Source: Ohtaekwangia koreensis
GTDB taxonomy: Bacteria; Bacteroidota; Bacteroidia; Cytophagales; Cyclobacteriaceae
DNA length: 64,000 nucleotides
Assembly (NCBI RefSeq): GCF_900167975.1
Contig: NZ_FUZU01000002.1
Span: forward strand, 627,501 to 691,500
Direction of reading: 5' to 3'
This document shows, piece by piece, positions 61,768 to 64,000 of the stretch; position 1 is the first letter of the stretch, and the number at the start of each line of letters is the position of its first letter. The notes under the pieces are model-generated. The model did not search any database and had not been told where the DNA came from. It worked only from the letters and a program-made list of their open reading frames with translations. A program made the position numbers and the translations under genes.

Positions 61768-64000
61768 TTAGTTATTCTTTTTGAATTGATCGAATCGCGA
61801 TTCGGTAGTTTTCTTGGGAAATACGTTGTTGCTCATTTCAACATCGGCTAATTCAAAGTTCGGGTCCAACACGATGTTTACAACTTCTTTCTCTTTCACG
61901 AAAACTTTAACAACTTCGTTTTCATTAATACGCCAGATCTCTGCCGGGATGCGCTCGATTTCTTTTGAGCCATCTTTATACGTCCACTCGATCACCAGGG
62001 GAGTAACAAGACCTCCAACGTTTTTGAACTTTACCTGGTATATATTTTTGCCTTCGAGCTTTTTGCGAACATCGTTATCGTTGATGCGGCTTTTGAATTC
62101 ACCATACATCTGGTCTGGTGTATTTGTCATAGTAAAAGGTTGAGGACCGCTGCTAAAGTCTGTGCCTGCACTACTTTTATTTTCAGCAACCAGGTCGCCT
62201 TTTTTAGTTTTCAGATTTTTCTTTTCAGGATCAATCTGTTCTGTTTTCAACTGAAACCATTTTACTTCATCTACGGCTACATCTACATTATCGACAGAGT
62301 AGAACCAGCCTCTCCAGAACCAATCGAGATCAACACCCGATGCATCTTCCATTGTACGGAAAAAGTCTGCAGGCTTTGGATGTTTAAAAGCCCAACGCTC
62401 AGAGTATTCCTTGAAAGCTTTATCGAATAACTCAGGTCCCATCACAGTTTCACGAAGTAATGTAAGGGCTGCAGAAGGTTTGGTATATCCGTTCGCTCCA
62501 AATTCATTGTTGCGCATATCATCACCATTGGTCATGATCGGACGCATCTGAGCTTTGTCACCTTTCATAAAAGGAACTATACCTTTTGGTGTACCATGCG
62601 AACTATATAATTCAGGATAGCGAACACGAACCGTTTCTTTCTCCAGAAATGTATTCAACCCTTCATCCATCCACGTCCACTGACGTTCGTCAGAGTTAAC
62701 AATCATTGGGAAGAAGTTGTGACCAACTTCATGTACTACGACTTGTACAAGGCCAACCAGTTTCTGTTGTGAATATGTACCATCTTTATTAGGACGTGAT
62801 CCGTTGAAGCAGATCATCGGGTATTCCATTCCCTGGTTGGCTGTGTGAATTGAATACGCTACCGGGTATGGATAATTGAAAGTACGTTCTGAATATATTT
62901 CAAGTGCATTCTTTATAGCCTTGGTAGATTCTTTCTCCCAAAGCGGATTACCTTCTTTAGGATACAACGACATGGCTAATGGTGTTTTGTCACCGGCCTT
63001 CACAGATTGTGCATCCCAGATAAACTTGCGTGATGAAGCAAATGCAAAGTCGCGTACATTCTCTGCGTAAAATTCCCACGTGGCTTTTTTAGTAGCTTTT
63101 GTTTTTTCTTTTTGCACAGCTTCCTCTTGTGTAACGATGAAGACAGGCTTATCAAAACTCTTCTTAGCTTTTTCAAGACGTTCAATCTGTTCTTTGCTCA
63201 ACACGTCTTTCGGATTTTGAATTGTACCCGTTGCGCCTACAATGTGATCGGCAGGAACGGTAATGCGAACACGGTAATTTCCAAAAACCAGCGCAAACTC
63301 GCTCTGTCCCAGGAACTGCTTGTTCTGCCATCCTTCATAATCATCGAATACACACATGCGTGGAAACCACTGTGCGAAAGTATATACATAGTTGCCATCT
63401 TCCGGAAAGTATTCATATCCTCCACGTTGATTGAAGATCTGGCGATTGTATTCGGTATAGCTCCACTCAACGGAGAATGTAAATTTCTCACCAGTCTTTA
63501 ATGCAGCGGGAAGATCCACACGCATCATGGTTTGATTTATAGTATATGGAAGACTTTTACCTGCAGCATCTTTTACTGACTTGATAGTATAGCCACCTTT
63601 ATAGTCAGATGTTTTCACACCCGTCATCATATTGAAAAAACCGGCAGGCACAGAGTCGCGCACTACACCCGTTTTTGTTTGAGACGTCATGTTATTGTCT
63701 GCAAGTATATTCTGATCCAACTGAAGCCACAGAAATGTTAATGACTCGGGTGAATTGTTATGATAGGTTACCGTTTCTGAACCAGTGAGCAACTGAGTTT
63801 TATCATCAACCTCTACATTGATCACATAGTCGGCACGTTGTTGCCAGTAATTTTGGCCTGGCGCTCCCGAACCAGTGCGATATGAATTTGGTGTTGGCAA
63901 TACTTGATCAAGTTGTTCAAACTTTCCCTTCCAGGATTTTGCATCGGGCTGAGTCTGCGCAGAAACCCTGATCAGCACACAGGTTAATATAATAGCAAAT
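61768..64000 (-). CDS. M1-family metallopeptidase (5' end outside window)
   Basis: The visible part is about 744 residues. The frame remains open to the window edge, and the codons before the GTG at 63978 spell AIILTCVLIRVSAQ, a signal-peptide core, so the true start is beyond base 64000. The zinc site is HEVGHNFFPM with MDEGLNTF 18 residues later; the GXMEN position reads GMEYPMICF. It is a paralog of the gene at 59402-61627, with the same KSWKGKFEQLDQ start and DQFKKNN C terminus. A terminator separates them, so each probably has its own promoter. Confidence 0.93.
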   Translation of the reverse strand, partial: FAIILTCVLIRVSAQTQPDAKSWKGKFEQLDQVLPTPNSYRTGSGAPGQNYWQQRADYVINVEVDDKTQLLTGSETVTYHNNSPESLTFLWLQLDQNILADNNMTSQTKTGVVRDSVPAGFFNMMTGVKTSDYKGGYTIKSVKDAAGKSLPYTINQTMMRVDLPAALKTGEKFTFSVEWSYTEYNRQIFNQRGGYEYFPEDGNYVYTFAQWFPRMCVFDDYEGWQNKQFLGQSEFALVFGNYRVRITVPADHIVGATGTIQNPKDVLSKEQIERLEKAKKSFDKPVFIVTQEEAVQKEKTKATKKATWEFYAENVRDFAFASSRKFIWDAQSVKAGDKTPLAMSLYPKEGNPLWEKESTKAIKNALEIYSERTFNYPYPVAYSIHTANQGMEYPMICFNGSRPNKDGTYSQQKLVGLVQVVVHEVGHNFFPMIVNSDERQWTWMDEGLNTFLEKETVRVRYPELYSSHGTPKGIVPFMKGDKAQMRPIMTNGDDMRNNEFGANGYTKPSAALTLLRETVMGPELFDKAFKEYSERWAFKHPKPADFFRTMEDASGVDLDWFWRGWFYSVDNVDVAVDEVKWFQLKTEQIDPEKKNLKTKKGDLVAENKSSAGTDFSSGPQPFTMTNTPDQMYGEFKSRINDNDVRKKLEGKNIYQVKFKNVGGLVTPLVIEWTYKDGSKEIERIPAEIWRINENEVVKVFVKEKEVVNIVLDPNFELADVEMSNNVFPKKTTESRFDQFKKNN

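Noticed and set aside
1-64000. tRNA, rRNA, CRISPR arrays, insertion sequences, attachment sites
   Set aside because: No cloverleaf, regularly spaced repeats, transposase or terminal inverted repeats were recognised by eye; a covariance-model and repeat search would be needed to exclude small RNAs.

Overview
The window looks like a chromosomal segment of a Bacteroidota member, most likely order Cytophagales. The reasons are gene content (GldD next to ssb and mutY, a SusC-type plug domain, PD40/OmpA proteins, many Sec-exported proteins and lipoproteins), scarce Shine-Dalgarno sequences, and several promoters of the TTG-N17-23-TAnnTTTG type used by this phylum. No rRNA, tRNA, CRISPR array, insertion sequence or prophage was seen. 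Nearly all genes are intact and base composition looks even, so this reads as core chromosome. Both ends cut a gene: mutS lacks its 5' end on the left, and an M1 peptidase lacks its start on the right.

Layout. 1-7.4 kb: mutS facing a DEAD-box helicase across a perfect palindrome, then a LPP20-like lipoprotein, CorA, a deoxynucleoside kinase and a TauE/SafE permease. 7.4-14.1 kb: a very large alpha-2-macroglobulin-like protein carrying a TonB plug, coupled by a 20-base overlap to a PLP-dependent deaminase/desulfhydrase. 14.2-24.5 kb: a radical SAM protein behind a repeated TTACTAA/TTAGTAA motif, an M20 peptidase, a beta-propeller protein, a DnaQ exonuclease-GIY-YIG fusion, a holin-like membrane protein, a large PVC-type cytochrome lipoprotein, a His-rich exported protein and an isoaspartyl peptidase. 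24.6-27.8 kb: a DksA-like protein with a histone H1-like tail, scpB, and a pseudouridine synthase with a repetitive Ser/Arg-rich tail. 27.8-31.1 kb: a minus-strand set of type III polyketide synthase, methyltransferase and orphan 7TM histidine kinase. 31.2-36.6 kb: DinB-like protein, a 31-residue membrane peptide, uvrA, an acidic protein, and an ECF-like sigma factor overlapping a small putative anti-sigma gene. 36.6-42.7 kb: a housekeeping cluster with DUF1080 protein, gldD, ssb and mutY, then HU, a TPR protein, a 29-residue COX24/mS38-like protein and RNase E/G. 42.7-64 kb: envelope and exported proteins, namely an AsmA-like protein, aldehyde dehydrogenase, transglutaminase-like protein, two OmpA-family proteins, a patatin-barrel protein, an M23 peptidase, an S9 peptidase and two paralogous M1 peptidases.

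Two themes run through the window. One is DNA repair and nucleic-acid handling: mutS, uvrA, mutY, ssb, the exonuclease-GIY-YIG protein, scpB and HU. The other is a protein-rich cell envelope with periplasmic peptidases, an outer-membrane barrel lipase-like protein and OmpA anchors. No obviously new multi-gene system was found. The best candidates for a second look are the macroglobulin-plug fusion, the small PKS-methyltransferase-kinase cluster, the out-of-frame sigma/anti-sigma overlap, the absence of gldE between ssb and gldD, and the very small genes.
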